Assembly (NCBI RefSeq): GCF_002001005.1
Contig: NZ_MUNX01000082.1
Coordinates: forward strand, 1 to 41,693
Source: Flavobacterium sp. A45
Lineage (GTDB): Bacteria; Bacteroidota; Bacteroidia; Flavobacteriales; Flavobacteriaceae
Reading direction: 5' to 3'
DNA: 41,693 nucleotides
The notes beneath the pieces were generated by a model, which was not told the origin of the DNA, did not search any database, and saw only the letters and a list, made by a program, of their open reading frames with translations. A program made the translations under genes and the position numbers. Position 1 is the first letter of the stretch; each line of letters opens with the position of its first letter. This document shows positions 1-8,073 of this stretch, piece by piece.

Positions 1-120
1 CATTAAAACACAAATAAGTTATCAGAAAGTTTTATATATTACCGCTAAAAAAACCACATTTTTTGATTCTTCGAATAGAGTTTCATAACTTTAACTGGAT
101 CTTTTAAAGCAAAAAAAGTT

Positions 121-318
121 ATACAACTAAAATTTATATGGACAAACTTAGCCACAAATGACTTGGAAAGAACAACCCAATTTTTCACAGCATTAGGCTT
201 TGTGTCAAATGGGAAAATGGATGAAGGAACCAGCTTTTTTTTGGGGCAAAACAAATTTGTTATCATTTTTTTCATTGAACAAAGATTAAAAAAAGACAAA
301 AATGGATCAGGAAATTAA
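121..318 (+). pseudogene. Remnant of a VOC (glyoxalase-like) gene
   Basis: Reading from 121 gives an uninterrupted stretch of about 65 codons ending in TAA at 316-318. It contains the typical first half of a VOC-superfamily domain: a WTNLATNDLERTTQFF-type strand-helix start, then TALGF, then TSFFLGQNKFVIIFF. No ATG, GTG or usable TTG precedes the conserved start; the frame is closed by TAG at 76-78. The frame ends where the second half of the domain (family length about 130 residues) should begin, and the next gene starts inside it at 302. Both ends are therefore missing. I read this as a decayed or deletion-truncated gene that is probably not expressed as a functional protein. The VOC motifs are seen directly; the decay is inferred. 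Confidence 0.7.
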
Positions 319-694
319 AGCATACAACGAAAAGCAAGCTTCGGGAGACAAAGAAATTTGCAACCAGCTTGCTACAGGTATTGACAACGAACTGACTGAA
401 GCCGAACGTAAAATTTGGCACGCCCATCCTGTTTGGTTTTTAGACGGTAACCCAATTGTCGGCTACAGCAAACAAAAAGCGGGAGTCCGACTAATGTTTT
501 GGAGTGGAGCCGACTTTGAAGAAGAAACTTTAAGCGTAAGAGGTCAAAAATTCAAAGATGCTTCTGTATTCTACAATAGTGTTTTGGAAATCGACACGAA
601 TGATTTAAACCGTTGGCTGAAAAAATCAAGAGACATTCAGTGGGATTATAAAAATATAGTGAAAAGAAAAGGGCAATTAGAAAGACTGAAATAA
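302..694 (+). CDS. DUF1801 domain-containing protein
   Basis: A 130-residue soluble protein matching the DUF1801 family as I know it from Bacteroidota: a helical N-terminus (NQLATGIDNELTEAE), the conserved IWHAHPVWFLDGNPIVGYS block at about residues 38-56, a VRLMFWSG strand, and a C-terminal WLKKSRDIQWDYKNIVKRKG segment. The family adopts a YdhG-like fold and has no assigned reaction. The ATG at 302 overlaps the tail of the broken VOC frame. The following DUF2200 gene starts 30 nt downstream on the same strand, so cotranscription is likely. No signal peptide or membrane segment is present. The family call is firm; the function is unknown. Confidence 0.85.
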   Translation: MDQEIKAYNEKQASGDKEICNQLATGIDNELTEAERKIWHAHPVWFLDGNPIVGYSKQKAGVRLMFWSGADFEEETLSVRGQKFKDASVFYNSVLEIDTNDLNRWLKKSRDIQWDYKNIVKRKGQLERLK

Positions 695-724
695 ACTAAA
701 AGCCCAAAGTTAAAACACAAGTAT

Positions 725-1090
725 ATGAACGACACAAGCCATCATGATGAGCGAATCGCTAAAATGACATTTGCTTCTGTATATCCACATTATCTCGCAA
801 AGGTGGAGAAAAAAGGCAGGACAAAAGAAGAATTGCATCAGGTAATCGAATGGTTAACCGGTTATGACGAAAAGAAACTGCAGGAACTCATTGATGAAAA
901 AGTCACTTTTGAAACCTTCTTTCAGAATGTTTCCATAAACCCTAATGCTTTCCTCATTACTGGTGTAATTTGTGGCTATCGCGTGGAAGAAATCGAAAAC
1001 AAGTTGACGCAACAAGTTAGATATTTGGATAAATTGGTAGATGAATTGGCAAAAGGTCGCAAGATGGAGAAGATTTTGAGACTTGCTTAG
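725..1090 (+). CDS. DUF2200 domain-containing protein
   Basis: A 121-residue cytoplasmic protein matching the DUF2200 family over its whole length. Visible family blocks are [24 protein letters not shown] near the start (residues 10-33), [15 protein letters not shown], a Phe-rich FETFFQN segment, and the C-terminal block [20 protein letters not shown] followed by [20 protein letters not shown]. The family is widespread in bacteria as a single-domain protein, and I know of no assigned biochemical activity. It sits 30 nt after the DUF1801 gene and 79 nt before a VOC gene on the same strand, in a run of small, poorly characterised genes that looks accessory. Confidence 0.88.
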   Translation: MNDTSHHDERIAKMTFASVYPHYLAKVEKKGRTKEELHQVIEWLTGYDEKKLQELIDEKVTFETFFQNVSINPNAFLITGVICGYRVEEIENKLTQQVRYLDKLVDELAKGRKMEKILRLA

Positions 1091-1169
1091 AGCTGTCTGC
1101 AAATAATGGAATTTCTTTTTTAAATAGATCTCAAAAAATGGAACGACATAACAGTAAATTATAAATATA

Positions 1170-1574
1170 ATGGAAGACACAAAAAATCTATCAGAAGGCA
1201 CCTCACCGAAGGTAACAGGAATTGGCGGTATTTTCTTTTTTTCAGACAATCCACAGGAAACGAGAGAATGGTATGCCAAAAATTTAGGGTTTGAAGTCAA
1301 TGAATGGGGTGCTACTTTTGAATCCAGAAAAAGTAACAAACCAGACGAGATAGAATCGCTTCAATGGAGCCCTTTCAAAATGGGAGACGAGTATTTTTCC
1401 CCATCCAAAAAAGACTTCATGATTAATTACCGAGTTCAGCATATTGAAGAACTTGTAAAAAAACTCAAAGAAAACGGAGTAACCGTATTGGACAGCATTG
1501 CCACCTACGATTATGGAAAATTTGTGCATATTATGGACGGCGAAGGCAACAAGATTGAACTATGGGAACCTTGA
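1170..1574 (+). CDS. VOC family protein (glyoxalase/bleomycin-resistance-like)
   Basis: A 134-residue protein with one VOC fold made of two beta-alpha-beta-beta-beta modules. The first module has IGGIFFFSDNPQETREWYAKNLGF (residues 17-40). The second has YRVQHIEELVKKLKENGVTVL followed by GKFVHIMDGEGNKIELWEP, the classic VOC C-terminus with the glutamate (IELWEP) that is a metal ligand in many members. Such proteins act as dioxygenases, glyoxalases or antibiotic-binding proteins, and substrate cannot be read from sequence. The ATG at 1170 is the first in frame. This is the second VOC sequence within 1.3 kb, after the broken one at 121-318; the two do not look like recent duplicates. Confidence 0.85.
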   Translation: MEDTKNLSEGTSPKVTGIGGIFFFSDNPQETREWYAKNLGFEVNEWGATFESRKSNKPDEIESLQWSPFKMGDEYFSPSKKDFMINYRVQHIEELVKKLKENGVTVLDSIATYDYGKFVHIMDGEGNKIELWEP

Positions 1575-1726
1575 TAGTTATTTGATGAGTTGTTTTTCAT
1601 ACTATAAGAATCAATAAGTCAAGAAAAAAACATTAGTTGTACTCATGCACAAATCTAGTATTTACAACGCCATAGTATAAAACTCAGTTTTTATTTATAT
1701 TTTTAAAATCCATTTTAAAGGCTTTT

Positions 1727-2767
1727 ATGAAAAACACATTTTTATTGATACTGACTTTTCTATCTATCATCTCATTTGCGCAAGACCCAGAATTTAGAAA
1801 ACCCAATTATGATGAAATTAAAAAAGAAATAAAAGACGCTAATTCTGTTTATTATTATCCCAAATTAAAACAAAAATTCGATTCTGCTGATTTTACGATG
1901 TCAATGGAAGAAAAACGTCATTTATATTATGGCTTTGTTTTTCAAGATGATTATTCAGCAGAATATACTTCAAAAAACAGAGATAAGTTCATCGAAATTC
2001 TACAAAAAAAAGAATTAAACGAAATAGATTATGACCAAATCATCTCTTATGGAGACAGCATCCTCAAAACTAGCCCTTTCGATTTAAGGGTTTTGAATTA
2101 TCAAAATATAGCATTCGATAAAAGAGGGATTACCAACAGAATGATTAGCAGTTCCTCTCAAATAAGAATAATTACAAATGCCATTTTGAGTTCAGGTGAT
2201 GGTTTAACTAAAGAAAGTGCTTTTTATGTAACCACTATTTCGCACGAATATGACATTTTAAATATAATCGGTTTTGAATTTGGAGGTAGTCAAAGTCTAA
2301 TCAAAACTTATGATTATCTTACCGTAAAAGAAAATGAAGATAAAATTAAAGGTCTTTATTTTGACATCAGCCCAAGTTTAGCGAAGCTTGACATTAATTT
2401 TTCAACCGAAACCTTTAAAAAAGAAGATTTAATAGGTACATGGAAAATAATCAATGTACTCGAAAAATCTCAAAATAAATATTTAGCTGAGTTAATTAAA
2501 GGATTTGAGGTTTCTTCTTTAATTTTTAATCAAGACAATACTTTTCATTTTAAATCCACTAACAAATCAAGAGGAATTTTAGAATTTACAAAAATGATGG
2601 GGACATCCAATTGGATTTATGACCCTAATAAAAATTTGATCAAAATAGGAACAAAAAAAGATCATTACTCGGTGATGGGTTTTAAATTCGTCCAAAAAGA
2701 AGGAAAAACTTTTTTTGTTATTGAAGACACTGACATGAAATTAACATTTGAAGTGCAAAAAACATGA
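1727..2767 (+). CDS. Secreted DUF4919-like protein with C-terminal lipocalin-like domain
   Basis: A 346-residue protein with an N-terminal signal peptide (MKNTFLLILTFLSIISFAQ, cleavage likely after Ala18). Residues about 25-225 resemble the Bacteroidota DUF4919 family: PNYDEIKKEIKD near the start, a YYGFVFQDDYSAEY block, FDLRVLNYQNIAFDKRG, and the closing VKENEDKIKGLYFDIS. Residues about 230-346 look like a small lipocalin-type beta-barrel: DLIGTWKII start, then SSLIFNQDNTFHF, then NWIYDPNKNLIKIG, ending in a strand. No enzymatic residues are evident. It is probably periplasmic or envelope-associated. The gene stands alone, with 152 nt upstream and a long spacer downstream. The domain calls are from memory of the families, so moderate. 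Confidence 0.7.
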   Translation: MKNTFLLILTFLSIISFAQDPEFRKPNYDEIKKEIKDANSVYYYPKLKQKFDSADFTMSMEEKRHLYYGFVFQDDYSAEYTSKNRDKFIEILQKKELNEIDYDQIISYGDSILKTSPFDLRVLNYQNIAFDKRGITNRMISSSSQIRIITNAILSSGDGLTKESAFYVTTISHEYDILNIIGFEFGGSQSLIKTYDYLTVKENEDKIKGLYFDISPSLAKLDINFSTETFKKEDLIGTWKIINVLEKSQNKYLAELIKGFEVSSLIFNQDNTFHFKSTNKSRGILEFTKMMGTSNWIYDPNKNLIKIGTKKDHYSVMGFKFVQKEGKTFFVIEDTDMKLTFEVQKT

Positions 2768-3249
2768 ATGTTAGCAAAACTATAAAAGAAGCTTTCCTTT
2801 GAATAAATTTAAAGTTTTTTATCTAATCCAAAGTAAAGGCTAAGTCTCCCGACTTCGCCACACAAGCTAAGTAAACAATACAATCCCACAATTCATAACC
2901 TTTTCATAATCAATAAGAAAAAAAATCACTGACAATAGTTTAGCAATGTAAGTCGTAAAAAAAACTTTGTCGAATAGTATTACGAAGATTTCTCCTCCTT
3001 CGAAATGACAATTTTGTGTTCAAACTTTGAGGCAAATCAGAACAATGTCATTTATATTGCTTTTTTAATAGAAAAATTAAACCTCGAAAATACCCAAGTG
3101 TAGCAAATAAAAGTCAACCCCAAGTCTCTAAATATATTCCCGTAAACTCTCTGATACTTCAATCATCAACAAATATAAATTTAACAATCCCCTTGCCTAT
3201 TTGCTTTATTTTTTTAACTTTATGATTCCATAATTTATAAAAAAACGTA
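2768..3249. other. Gene-free 482-nt spacer with one possible dispersed repeat
   Basis: No coding frame with recognisable homology is visible on either strand. At about 2975-3013 it carries a GAAGATTTCTCCTCC stretch followed by TTCGAAATGACAA, a kind of sequence I remember as recurring between genes in Flavobacteria. I cannot confirm a second copy in this window. The right end carries a likely promoter for the next gene. Nothing else is supported. Confidence 0.5.
3193..3222 (+). promoter_or_regulatory. Probable Bacteroidota promoter for the 3250 gene
   Basis: TTG at 3193-3195, a 19-nt spacer, then TAACTTTA at 3215-3222. This matches the TTG/TAnnTTTG pattern except for the last base. The start codon lies 27 nt further on. 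Confidence 0.5.
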
Positions 3250-3903
3250 ATGAAAATAGCAGTTTTAGGTACTGGAGCCGTTGGCACAACCATAGCCTCC
3301 AAATTGATCGAATTGGGTCATCAGGTAATGATAGGTTCCCGAAGTAAAACCAACGAAAAAGCAATTGAATTTGTAAATAAATTTGACCAAAATGCCACTA
3401 ATGGTACTTTTGAGGAAGCGGCTACTTTTGGAGAAATTATCTTCAATTGCGTCAAAGGACAATTTGCAATTGAGGCATTAAAGCAAGCTGGCAACGGAAT
3501 CGTCAATAAAATTCTCATTGACATCTCTAACCCCATCGATACTAGCAAAGGGATGTCATTTTGTTTAATTCCTGAACTTTGCAACACCAATTCATTGGGA
3601 GAAGAAATCCAAAAAACATTTCCTAATACTAAAGTGGTAAAAACCCTAAACACCATGTGGAGCACTCTGATGATGATTCCATCCATGCTGAAAGATGGAG
3701 ATCATACCAATTTTATATGTGGCAATGATGAGGAAGCCAAAAACATAGTGCGAAATTTACTGAAAGAAATTGGTTGGAAAGAAGAAGCCATTGTGGATTT
3801 GGGCGATATTACTGGTTCTAGAGGTACTGAAGCAATGCTCCAATTGTGGTGGAAAATTTGGGGAGTCACAATGGGAACTTTCAGCATTAAAGTTGTCAAT
3901 TAA
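3250..3903 (+). CDS. NAD(P)-binding oxidoreductase, F420-dependent NADP reductase-like
   Basis: A 217-residue protein with an N-terminal Rossmann fold: the GTGAVG dinucleotide motif at residues 7-12, then GHQVMIGSRS at the end of strand 2, where Ser/Arg residues would fit an NADP 2'-phosphate. The order of later elements (FNCVKGQFAIEAL, LIDISNP, VVKTLNTMWSTLM, ICGNDEEAK) is that of the F420_oxidored/NAD(P)-binding family. Flavobacteria do not generally make F420, so the real cofactor partner is probably different and the reaction is unknown. It is monocistronic: a promoter-like sequence lies just upstream and a strong terminator follows. Family confidence is good; the substrate is not known. 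Confidence 0.8.
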   Translation: MKIAVLGTGAVGTTIASKLIELGHQVMIGSRSKTNEKAIEFVNKFDQNATNGTFEEAATFGEIIFNCVKGQFAIEALKQAGNGIVNKILIDISNPIDTSKGMSFCLIPELCNTNSLGEEIQKTFPNTKVVKTLNTMWSTLMMIPSMLKDGDHTNFICGNDEEAKNIVRNLLKEIGWKEEAIVDLGDITGSRGTEAMLQLWWKIWGVTMGTFSIKVVN

Positions 3904-3916
3904 TAAAACAACAATT

Positions 3917-3956
3917 AAAATGCCTCCAAAAAGCTAAGACCTTTTGGAGGCATTTT
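3917..3956 (+). terminator. Intrinsic terminator after the 3250 gene
   Basis: Perfect 15-bp inverted repeat (AAAATGCCTCCAAAA / TTTTGGAGGCATTTT, 3917-3931 and 3942-3956) followed by further T residues. Confidence 0.9.
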
Positions 3957-4040
3957 TCTTTAGTATAAACACAAAAAGATAGTCGATTTAACTTTTTAAA
4001 AAATCCAAAAGTCAGTACCGCTACTCTTTTAAAAAATAAC

Positions 4041-4048
4041 TATTTTTG
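4041..4048 (+). promoter_or_regulatory. -7 box of the aguB promoter
   Basis: TATTTTTG matches the TAnnTTTG consensus exactly. No clear -33 TTG is present. The predicted transcription start falls near 4055, downstream of the TTG at 4046, which argues for translation from the ATG at 4067. Confidence 0.6.
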
Positions 4049-4066
4049 CAATCTAATTTTTTTACC

Positions 4067-4954
4067 ATGTCAAAGAAGAAATACAAAATAGCGGTGATTC
4101 AATTGAATCTAAACGATGTTGCCGAAAACAACCTTAAAAAATGTTTGAGTTGGGTACGTGATGCCGCCAGTCAAGGGGCTGAGGTGATTTCGTTGCCTGA
4201 GTTATACAGCAGTCATTATTTTTGTCAAAGTGAAGATGTTGACAATTTTGCTTTGGCAGAACCATTGTACAGCACTTCATTTATTGCTTTTAGTGCTTTG
4301 GCAAAAGAATTGGGAGTAGTTATTATTGTTCCTTTCTTCGAAAAAAGAATGGCAGGAATTTACCATAACAGTGCTTACATCATTGATACCGATGGTTCAG
4401 AGGCTGGATTATACCGCAAAATGCACATTCCGGACGATCCACATTTCTATGAAAAATTCTATTTTACGCCAGGTGATTTAGGTTTCAAGGCCTTCCCTAC
4501 CGAAAAAGGAAAAATAGGAACTTTAATTTGTTGGGATCAATGGTACCCGGAAGCAGCTCGTTTAACAGCCTTACAAGGTGCCGATGTGTTGTTTTACCCA
4601 ACAGCAATTGGATGGCATCCGCTTGAAAAAGAACAATACGGCGAAAACCAACACGGGGCTTGGATGAACGTGATGAAAGGTCATGCCGTTGCCAATGGCG
4701 TTTATGTAGCAGCAGCCAACAGAATTGGTTTAGAACAATATATTGAAGGAACTGCAGGAATTCAATTTTGGGGATCTTCGTTTATTGCGGGACCACAAGG
4801 TGAAATTTTGGCGCAAGCTTCACACGATAAAGAAGAAATTCTGATTGCCGAAGTAGACTTGGATTTACAGGAAAATGTACGCCAGAACTGGCCTTTCTTT
4901 AGAGACAGAAGAATTGACGCTTTTGGTGATATTACTAAACGAGCAATCGACTAA
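4067..4954 (+). CDS. aguB: N-carbamoylputrescine amidase
   Basis: This 295-residue carbon-nitrogen hydrolase would hydrolyse N-carbamoylputrescine to putrescine, CO2 and ammonia, the last step of the agmatine route. The nitrilase-superfamily triad is visible: Glu45 in LPELYSS, Lys118 in YRKMHIPDD, and the nucleophile Cys155 in LICWDQWYPEAAR. The HIPDDP and WDQWYPEAAR contexts are those of AguB rather than generic nitrilases. I chose the ATG at 4067 over the in-frame TTG at 4046, because the TTG is part of the promoter -7 box. The partner enzyme AguA is encoded at 6847-7887, beyond an oppositely oriented gene. The end is shared with a bidirectional terminator. Confidence 0.93.
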   Translation: MSKKKYKIAVIQLNLNDVAENNLKKCLSWVRDAASQGAEVISLPELYSSHYFCQSEDVDNFALAEPLYSTSFIAFSALAKELGVVIIVPFFEKRMAGIYHNSAYIIDTDGSEAGLYRKMHIPDDPHFYEKFYFTPGDLGFKAFPTEKGKIGTLICWDQWYPEAARLTALQGADVLFYPTAIGWHPLEKEQYGENQHGAWMNVMKGHAVANGVYVAAANRIGLEQYIEGTAGIQFWGSSFIAGPQGEILAQASHDKEEILIAEVDLDLQENVRQNWPFFRDRRIDAFGDITKRAID

Positions 4955-4974
4955 TATTCTCTTTTTAAATAAAT

Positions 4975-5014
4975 AAAAAAACTACCAAAAGTAAATTACT
5001 CTCGGTAGTTTTTT
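4975..5014. terminator. Bidirectional terminator between aguB and the leftward lipoprotein gene
   Basis: AAAAAACTACC (4975-4985) pairs with GGTAGTTTTTT (5004-5014), with an inner AGTAA/TTACT extension. There are poly-T runs on both strands, which suits the convergent genes. Confidence 0.8.
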
Positions 5015-5048
5015 TTTTTATTCAACCAAATCTCAAAGATTAAAAAAA

Positions 5049-5108
5049 AGGTACTAGTAGACTAAATATTCTGATAATCATCTTTTAGACCTTAGTGTCT
5101 TAGTACCT
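5049..5108. terminator. Possible second hairpin before the leftward gene end
   Basis: AGGTACTA (5049-5056) is the inverse of TAGTACCT (5101-5108), with a long loop. It may fold with the preceding terminator or be incidental. Confidence 0.3.
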
Positions 5109-5128
5109 CTACATTCAACAAATTACTA

Positions 5129-6655
5129 CTAATTCAAATCTGGCTGATATATTTTAACTGAACCATCTCCTTCGCTGCTTACAACAACCAAACTCCTCTT
5201 TGTTGGACTTTTAGAAGCTGGAATAAACAATAAACCTTCGGGAGCATCGCCTGTCTTTAATGTCTGTAAATATTTTGGAGCTGCTGGATTACTCACATCA
5301 TACACCATAAATGCATCAACTCTTTCCAATCCCACAAAAAGAATTTGCTTATCTCCCATTTTAGCTACATAAACGGCTTCAGGTTCCACAGCTTTATCAT
5401 CACTTCTTCCGTCATCATAAACTCCAAATTCTTGCGCTTTTTTGTCCAACTCATTTTTACTGTCAAAAACCAATTGTCCTGTAGCACCATTCCAAATTGA
5501 AAAAGAGCGAGCTCCAAATCCCACCAATTCATCAAAATCTCCATCTCCATCAGTATCACCCATTTTGGTATTGATATTCAATCTTCCCATACTTGCATCG
5601 GCTTTTAGTGCTGCAGCATTTGGAAAAATAGTTGGATCCAATATCACTGACGCATGATTGATTCTGCGAACATCTGTAAAAGCAGAATATTCTCTGGCAT
5701 CACCTTCATTTGCGGTAACAATATATTGCACTTTATTCACTTCAAAATTACTAATGGCATCCGGTTGGAACATTCCTTTTAATTTCCATGGATTGAAAGC
5801 AACAGCAGCATCTTTGTCGCTGATATCAATAGCATTTTCAGCTAAACTGTAATCTTTATAACCCAATGGAAAAACTTGCGTGATTTTTTTAGTAACCAAA
5901 TCAATTTTTGCAATACCATTGTTTTCCTGTAAAGTTACCCAAGCCGTTTTGGAATCGGCAGAAACGGTGATGTATTCCGGTTCAATGTCCGCGGCAAAAT
6001 TATTGGTTGGACTAGCTATTCGAAATGCTTTGGATTTTAAAACTGATAATTGACTGCTAAAACTGGCAAAATTCAAAGTGGTAACAGCATAACCGGAAGC
6101 TACATCAATAATTGAAACCGATCCATCTGGATCTTGTGAATAGGTATCATTTGGTTCACCTTCATTTGCGGTTAGTATGAATTTCCCATCATGTGAATAC
6201 GTAATCATATCAGGCAACGCCCCTACTGTAACTTCTTTCACAAAGGCATAACTTGAAGTATCAAAAACGACTACTTTACCAGGATCTTGCTTGTTAATTG
6301 TAGATTCTAGGGCAACCGCCAATTTACCATTAAAAACAGCCACACTATTTGCAGCTCCACTATATAAAGTTAAATCAATACTGGTCAGTAAAGTTGGTTT
6401 ACTGGGATCCGAAATATCAATTACATCAATTTTGTTGGCACTGCTGTTATTTACGGTAAATATTTTTTTAGTGATTTCATCATAGGCACTAATTTCAGCG
6501 GCTCCAGTTCCACCAATTGTCAATGATCCAATTTCCTTGAAAGTAGAAGGATTCTCATTTATTGTTTCCTCTGGTGTTTCGTTGGAATCACTATTACTTT
6601 CACAACCCACCAATAAAAATAACGCTGCCAGTACAGCTACACTTTTCTTTATCAT
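5129..6655 (-). CDS. Choice-of-anchor I family surface lipoprotein (beta-propeller)
   Basis: A 508-residue lipoprotein. The signal peptide and lipobox are MIKKSVAVLAALFLLVGC, with lipidation at Cys18. The body is a propeller-type repeat protein of the choice-of-anchor I/LVIVD kind: blocks such as FTVNNSSANKIDVIDISDPSKP, LAVALE, KVVVFDTSSY, FILTANEGEPNDTY, SVSIIDVASG, and later IVTANEGDAREYSAF. DTDGDGDFDELVG (about residues 370-382) is an EF-hand-like calcium loop. The family is usually extracellular or outer-membrane, and some members are annotated as alkaline-phosphatase-like, but no catalytic residues are evident here. The start at 6655 puts the lipobox in register, and an upstream TTG at 6679 lies in the promoter box. 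It separates aguB from aguA but has no obvious role in that pathway. Confidence 0.85.
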   Translation of the reverse strand: MIKKSVAVLAALFLLVGCESNSDSNETPEETINENPSTFKEIGSLTIGGTGAAEISAYDEITKKIFTVNNSSANKIDVIDISDPSKPTLLTSIDLTLYSGAANSVAVFNGKLAVALESTINKQDPGKVVVFDTSSYAFVKEVTVGALPDMITYSHDGKFILTANEGEPNDTYSQDPDGSVSIIDVASGYAVTTLNFASFSSQLSVLKSKAFRIASPTNNFAADIEPEYITVSADSKTAWVTLQENNGIAKIDLVTKKITQVFPLGYKDYSLAENAIDISDKDAAVAFNPWKLKGMFQPDAISNFEVNKVQYIVTANEGDAREYSAFTDVRRINHASVILDPTIFPNAAALKADASMGRLNINTKMGDTDGDGDFDELVGFGARSFSIWNGATGQLVFDSKNELDKKAQEFGVYDDGRSDDKAVEPEAVYVAKMGDKQILFVGLERVDAFMVYDVSNPAAPKYLQTLKTGDAPEGLLFIPASKSPTKRSLVVVSSEGDGSVKIYQPDLN

Positions 6656-6676
6656 TTTTTCTATTTTTAATTTTCC

Positions 6677-6684
6677 CAAAAATA
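6677..6684 (-). promoter_or_regulatory. -7 box for the choice-of-anchor I gene
   Basis: On the minus strand this reads TATTTTTG, an exact TAnnTTTG match. It ends 21 nt before the chosen ATG at 6655. No convincing -33 TTG is present at the expected distance. Confidence 0.5.
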
Positions 6685-6814
6685 CCTATCAAATTCACAG
6701 TACTTATTACTAGAATATTATAAAATCTTTAACATAACTTTTCAGATGAATCAAAATTGCACCCATAAATTAAAATGTAATCCTAAGAATTATTTATTAA
6801 TTCTACTGTTTGTT

Positions 6815-6822
6815 TATCTTTG
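6815..6822 (+). promoter_or_regulatory. -7 box of the aguA promoter
   Basis: TATCTTTG is an exact TAnnTTTG match ending 24 nt before the ATG at 6847. The in-frame TTG at 6820 is within this box and so cannot be the translation start. Confidence 0.6.
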
Positions 6823-6846
6823 CACGCATTACAATTAGCACTTACT

Positions 6847-7887
6847 ATGACTACAATTACAAGACGATTCCCTGCAGAGTGGGAAAAACAACAAGGAATT
6901 TTATTGTGTTTTCCACATAATGGAAAAGATTGGCCAGGAAAATATGAAGCCGTTCAATGGGCTTTTGTTGAATTCATCAAAAAAGTAGCCACTTACGAAC
7001 AAGTATTCTTAGTTGTTGCTGACGAAAATCAAAAGGAGAAAGTAACTGAAATGCTGGAAACAGCTCACGTAAAAATGAGTAGTGTCTCTTTCATCATCCA
7101 TAAAACTAATCGTAGTTGGATGCGTGATTCCGGGCCAATAATTGTGAAAAACGGTACAAAAAGGGAAGCTTTAAATTTCAATTTTAACGGTTGGGCAAAA
7201 TACAAAAACATCAATCTTGACAAACATGTTCCTGCTAAAGTGGGTGAATTTCTTAACATTCCCGTTACTCAGGTGATGTACAAAGGCAAACCTGTCATTG
7301 TTGAAGGCGGTGCCATTGACGTAAACGGAAAAGGAACATTATTAACTTCTGAAGAATGTTTGATGCATCCCGATATACAGGTTCGAAATCAAGGATTTAC
7401 CAAAGAAGATTATGAAGCAGTTTTCAAAGAATATTTGGGAGTTACCAATGTGATTTGGTTGGGTGACGGAATTGAAGGCGATGATACGCACGGACATATT
7501 GATGATTTATGCCGATTTGTTAACGAAGATACCATTGTCACCATAGTAGAATTAGACAAAAACGACTCGAATTATAAACCCTTACAAGATAATTTGAAGC
7601 GTTTACAAAATGCCAAACTCGAAAATGGAAAAGCTCCAGTTGTAGTGGCTTTACCAATGCCAAAAAGAATTGACTTTGAAGGATTGCGTTTGCCTGCCAG
7701 TTATGCCAATTTCTTAATTTTGAATAACTGTGTTTTGGTTCCTACTTTTAACGATGCTAATGACCGAGTTGCCTTAAATATTTTGGCAGAATGTTTCCCT
7801 GATCGAGAAATCATCGGAATCAGTGCTACTGATTTCATTTGGGGATTTGGAACATTGCATTGCTTAAGCCAACAAATTCCAGAGTAA
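6847..7887 (+). CDS. aguA: Agmatine deiminase
   Basis: A 346-residue member of the peptidyl-arginine/agmatine deiminase family that hydrolyses agmatine to N-carbamoylputrescine and ammonia. Visible family features are FPAEWEKQQGILLCFP at the start, the WMRDSGP motif (residues 91-97), VEGGAIDVNGKG, His217 in THGHIDDLCRF, and the catalytic Cys339 in FGTLHCLSQQ at the extreme C-terminus. The length fits the bacterial enzyme. With AguB (4067-4954) it completes a two-step route from agmatine to putrescine; no arginine decarboxylase is in the window. The start is the ATG downstream of a clear -7 box. It is transcribed toward the leftward M1 peptidase gene, with a shared terminator between them. Confidence 0.93.
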   Translation: MTTITRRFPAEWEKQQGILLCFPHNGKDWPGKYEAVQWAFVEFIKKVATYEQVFLVVADENQKEKVTEMLETAHVKMSSVSFIIHKTNRSWMRDSGPIIVKNGTKREALNFNFNGWAKYKNINLDKHVPAKVGEFLNIPVTQVMYKGKPVIVEGGAIDVNGKGTLLTSEECLMHPDIQVRNQGFTKEDYEAVFKEYLGVTNVIWLGDGIEGDDTHGHIDDLCRFVNEDTIVTIVELDKNDSNYKPLQDNLKRLQNAKLENGKAPVVVALPMPKRIDFEGLRLPASYANFLILNNCVLVPTFNDANDRVALNILAECFPDREIIGISATDFIWGFGTLHCLSQQIPE

Positions 7888-7910
7888 AAAAACTGTTTAA
7901 AAGTTTAAAG

Positions 7911-8070
7911 GTTTAAGTGTTTAAAAAACTTAAGGATTTATTTGTTTTAGGTTCAAAATAACAACTATAAATAAAAAAAAGACTTGTAGAATATAAATCT
8001 GCAAGTCTTTTTTATTTAAAACTATATGAAACCTTATAAGTTAAAGCATTAAACTTTTAAACACTTAAAC
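7911..8070. repeat. 16-bp inverted repeat of GTTTAA-rich units flanking a terminator
   Basis: GTTTAAGTGTTTAAAA at 7911-7926 has its exact reverse complement at 8055-8070. Both lie within longer AT-rich runs of GTTTAAA-like units, next to the stops of aguA and the M1 peptidase gene. The aguA terminator sits between the arms. Confidence 0.75.
7975..8013. terminator. Bidirectional terminator between aguA and the M1 peptidase gene
   Basis: AAAAAAGACTTGTAGA (7975-7990) pairs with TCTGCAAGTCTTTTTT (7998-8013) around a 7-nt loop, with one G-U pair. It is suited to both convergent genes. Confidence 0.92.
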
Positions 8071-8073
8071 TCA

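Noticed and set aside
45..299. Leftward open frame of 84 codons
   Set aside because: It is the antisense of the VOC remnant, and its composition and lack of motifs fit a shadow frame.
854..1339. Leftward open frame of 161 codons spanning two genes
   Set aside because: It runs antisense across the DUF2200 and VOC genes, which have clear family matches on the plus strand.
1..1600. Integron-like gene cassette array (small DUF/VOC genes in a row)
   Set aside because: No attC-like paired sites are recognisable between the genes and no integrase is present.
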